A DNA stretch of 7,902 nt. Source: CBDCYN01 sp965224205 (lineage in GTDB: Bacteria > Planctomycetota > Phycisphaerae > Phycisphaerales > Phycisphaeraceae). The notes below the pieces were generated by a model. That model saw only the letters and a list, made by a program, of their open reading frames with translations, did no database searches and was not told the DNA's origin. Where the stretch lies: positions 1-7,902 of the forward strand of contig CBDCYN010000037.1 in assembly GCA_965224205.1 (NCBI GenBank). Direction: 5' to 3'. Of this stretch, positions 6,654 to 7,902 are shown one piece after another. The number at the start of each line of letters is the position of its first letter. Positions within the stretch are counted from its first letter, which is position 1. The position numbers were made by a program, and so were the translations under genes.

Positions 6654-6665
6654 CGGGTGGACCAA
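6644..6665 (-). repeat. Right terminal inverted repeat of the IS3 element
   Basis: Read on the minus strand this is TTGGTCCACCCGT, TA, TGAGAGT, differing from the left end only at the two central bases. The natural orfB stop (TAA at 6651-6653, in the frame used after the frameshift) lies inside this repeat, as is common in compact IS3 elements. Confidence 0.9.
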
Positions 6666-7158
6666 CAACCGGGGTCCGGTCAGGTGAGTTACCTGTCCAC
6701 GTGTAACTTGCCCTGCCTGCCCCCGCATTGCCTGACGCCTCAAAGGCGACAGACTCACGGCGTAACGAACCCAACTCCGAGAAGTACCGTGCAGTCACGA
6801 TGCGATTTCCGGCAGTCTCAGCAGGAACCTGGGACTCAATGACGCGGCCAAATCCGTCGTAGAAGTCCCAAGATTCCAGATAGACGTTGGGACCCTTCTC
6901 GGCCAGAGTCTTGGTACGGATCCTGGCGCCGAGAGTCGATGTCGCGTCGTAATAGGTTAAAATCATCGACGCCGGTCCGGTCTTTGGCTCTGTCGGCAAC
7001 CACACCTTGACCGGACGCCCGTAATCGTCATACTCAGCTTCGGTAACGTTGCCGTTCGCGTCCGTGATCTTCGTGGGAGCACCGTAGGCAACGTCGGTAA
7101 CGACCGTCGGAGAGTCGTCCGAGCACGACCGGCCAGCAACATTCTGCCAGACGACGCG
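6666..7158 (-). pseudogene. Rhs protein, N-terminal-side fragment on the far side of the IS
   Basis: An uninterrupted minus-strand frame runs from just after an in-frame TAG (7159-7161) to the right IS end. It has about 164 residues of Rhs style: RVVWQNVAGRSCSD, TDVAYGAPTKITDANGN, VTEAEYDDYGRPVKVWLPTE, WDFYDGFGRVIESQVPAE and YFSELGSLRRES, ending SYTWTGNSPDRTPVV. This matches the stretch preceding the last YD-repeat block in actinobacterial Rhs proteins and is the upstream part of the gene at 2741-5460. It has no natural start codon of the full gene and no signal, PAAR or other delivery domain, so most of the Rhs N-terminus was lost at about 7160. An in-frame GTG at 7005 is only an internal codon. 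The fragment is out of phase with the downstream part when the IS is removed. Confidence 0.75.
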
Positions 7159-7184
7159 CTACGACGGCAATCGACCGGTGTGCG

Positions 7185-7370
7185 TCACTTGTAGTCGTAG
7201 GTGTAACACCAGGCCAAAGCCTCTACGGCCGAAGCCGAAATCTCCGGGTGGATCTTTCGGAACTCGGCGGAGGCAGCGATTCCCATCGATTGGAGATCGG
7301 CAGCAGTCGACCACGCTTCGCTCATGTAGAACGAGTCCGCCAACGCCGTCACGCCCGGCAGCAAATCCAT
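7185..7370 (-). CDS. Small hypothetical protein, 61 residues (possibly a gene fragment)
   Basis: The frame starts at the only available start codon, ATG 7370, with no good ribosome binding site (a GGGG run lies about 15 bases upstream). It codes for a helical acidic protein: MDLLPGVTALADSFYMSE, then an Ala-rich middle, ending ISASAVEALAWCYTYDYK. It starts 25 bp after the Nudix stop, so it may share that transcript. I do not recognise a family. It may be a complete small protein, or the 3' end of a larger gene whose 5' part was replaced, since the frame closes at a TAG (7416-7418) not far upstream. Its end lies 26 bp from the truncated edge of the Rhs fragment, close to a likely recombination junction. 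Confidence 0.45.
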   Translation of the reverse strand: MDLLPGVTALADSFYMSEAWSTAADLQSMGIAASAEFRKIHPEISASAVEALAWCYTYDYK

Positions 7371-7395
7371 CGCCGCATCACGACCCCGCTGGCGA

Positions 7396-7902
7396 CTAGC
7401 CCGCCTGGAGTTTCTCTACCACTCGTTGGACGGCGCCGCCGGGGCGCATCGAGATCGCTTCGGCGAAGGGGACGAAGCGGGCGTCGTGGACCTCGGAGTT
7501 GGCGACGATCGTGTCTGAGTCGGCCTCGAAGAGGTACGACACATTGAAGTGAACGTGTTCCCGCTCGTCGGGGCGGCCCGGAATGAAGTGGGCGTCCGTG
7601 TCGAAGGCGCCGCTACCGACCAGGTTGGCGCTCACGCCGGTTTCCTCGACCAACTCACGTGCCGCCGCCGCAGCGACATTGGCATCGTCGGCGTCGACGT
7701 GGCCGCCGGGTGGGATCCAGATGCCGAGGTGACGGTGGTGCACCATCAAGACGCTGTTGCCATAGACAACAACTGCCCCCGCCGTCACATGGCCCGGCGC
7801 ATACCACCCGCGGTCGAGCACGGCCGTACCGTGAATGGCAAGTTTGGCGGCGAGCCGCTCGGCACGCGCAGCATCGCCGGAATCAATATGAAGGGTGCTG
7901 AG
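7396..7902 (-). CDS. Nudix hydrolase (5' end probably beyond the right edge)
   Basis: The protein contains a Nudix fold: HVTAGAVVVYGNSVLMVHHR, GIWIPPGGHVDADD, AAAARELVEETGV, then strands with YLFEADSDTIVANSEVHDAR and FVPFAEAI before the C-terminal helix VQRVVEKLQAG. The RELVEETGV part of the Nudix box, which binds metal for cleavage of nucleoside diphosphate-linked substrates, is intact. The spacer before it is one residue longer than Gx5Ex7REUXEEXGU and lacks the first Glu, which is common in the 'PGGHV.. D' subgroup. A GTG at 7821 would start a 141-residue form, but the frame stays open to the edge with plausible coding sequence (ARAERLAAKLAIHG), which matches the helical N-terminus of relatives. 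The true start is therefore probably outside. Substrate cannot be told. It sits upstream of the toxin fragments and looks like flanking housekeeping or accessory sequence. Confidence 0.85.
   Translation of the reverse strand, partial: LSTLHIDSGDAARAERLAAKLAIHGTAVLDRGWYAPGHVTAGAVVVYGNSVLMVHHRHLGIWIPPGGHVDADDANVAAAAARELVEETGVSANLVGSGAFDTDAHFIPGRPDEREHVHFNVSYLFEADSDTIVANSEVHDARFVPFAEAISMRPGGAVQRVVEKLQAG

Larger units (their letters stand above)
5461..6665 (+). mobile_element. IS3-family insertion sequence (IS407-like), 1205 bp, inserted in the Rhs gene
   Basis: The element has matching ends: 22-bp inverted repeats with 20 identities, orfA and orfB in the -1 arrangement, and a length of 1205 bp, all normal for IS3. 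OrfA resembles the IS407-type subgroup (VADVARHLEVSEATYHRWRN, then QYGGLK and a coiled coil). It lies on the plus strand inside a minus-strand Rhs gene, whose two parts continue on either side. No target duplication is visible: the bases before the left end (GAGA) and after the right end (CAAC) differ. Directly joining the flanks does not restore the Rhs frame. Either the duplication was lost or the flanks were rearranged after insertion. A frameshift near the end of orfB may have made the copy defective. Confidence 0.9.

Noticed and set aside
1..6665. Composite transposon bounded by the two IS3 elements
   Set aside because: The two elements are of different lineages, lie in opposite orientation, and the left one lacks its inner end, so they cannot act as matching transposon ends.

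Overview
The window is high-GC bacterial DNA with frequent GTG starts and teneurin-like YD-repeat protein style. It most resembles an actinobacterium, though no marker gene fixes the taxon. It reads as a decayed accessory island: the tail of an Rhs/YD-repeat polymorphic toxin locus, its immunity and immunity-like genes, and two insertion sequences. Apart from the central IS, all genes are on the minus strand, so transcription runs from right to left.

Right to left: a Nudix hydrolase (7396-7902, probably running off the right edge); a 61-residue protein of unknown function (7185-7370); an N-terminal piece of a large Rhs protein that has lost its true 5' end (6666-7158); a 1205-bp IS3-family element on the plus strand (5461-6665) with 22-bp terminal inverted repeats, orfA, orfB and a canonical -1 slippery heptamer; the rest of the Rhs core (about 3500-5460); and its variable C-terminal tip (2741-3500), ending in a toxin-like domain that I cannot classify.

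An immunity candidate (2292-2744) overlaps the Rhs stop by ATGA. It is followed by three closely spaced unrelated genes: a HEAT-like protein (1703-2182), a small protein (1447-1680) and a roughly 280-residue protein broken by one frameshift (560-1401). The last of these overlaps the start of an endonuclease V homologue (from 576). That gene is cut near its third catalytic residue by a remnant of a second, different IS3-family element (1-345), which runs off the left edge.

The layout fits a polymorphic-toxin locus with one cognate toxin-immunity pair and a downstream bank of small orphan genes, some possibly immunity genes. It is being dismantled by IS insertion and deletion. Two single-base frameshifts, one in the central transposase and one in the 280-residue gene, may be real decay or homopolymer sequencing errors. 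Function assignments for the toxin tip and the downstream genes are inferences from position and remembered family resemblance; no database search was possible.
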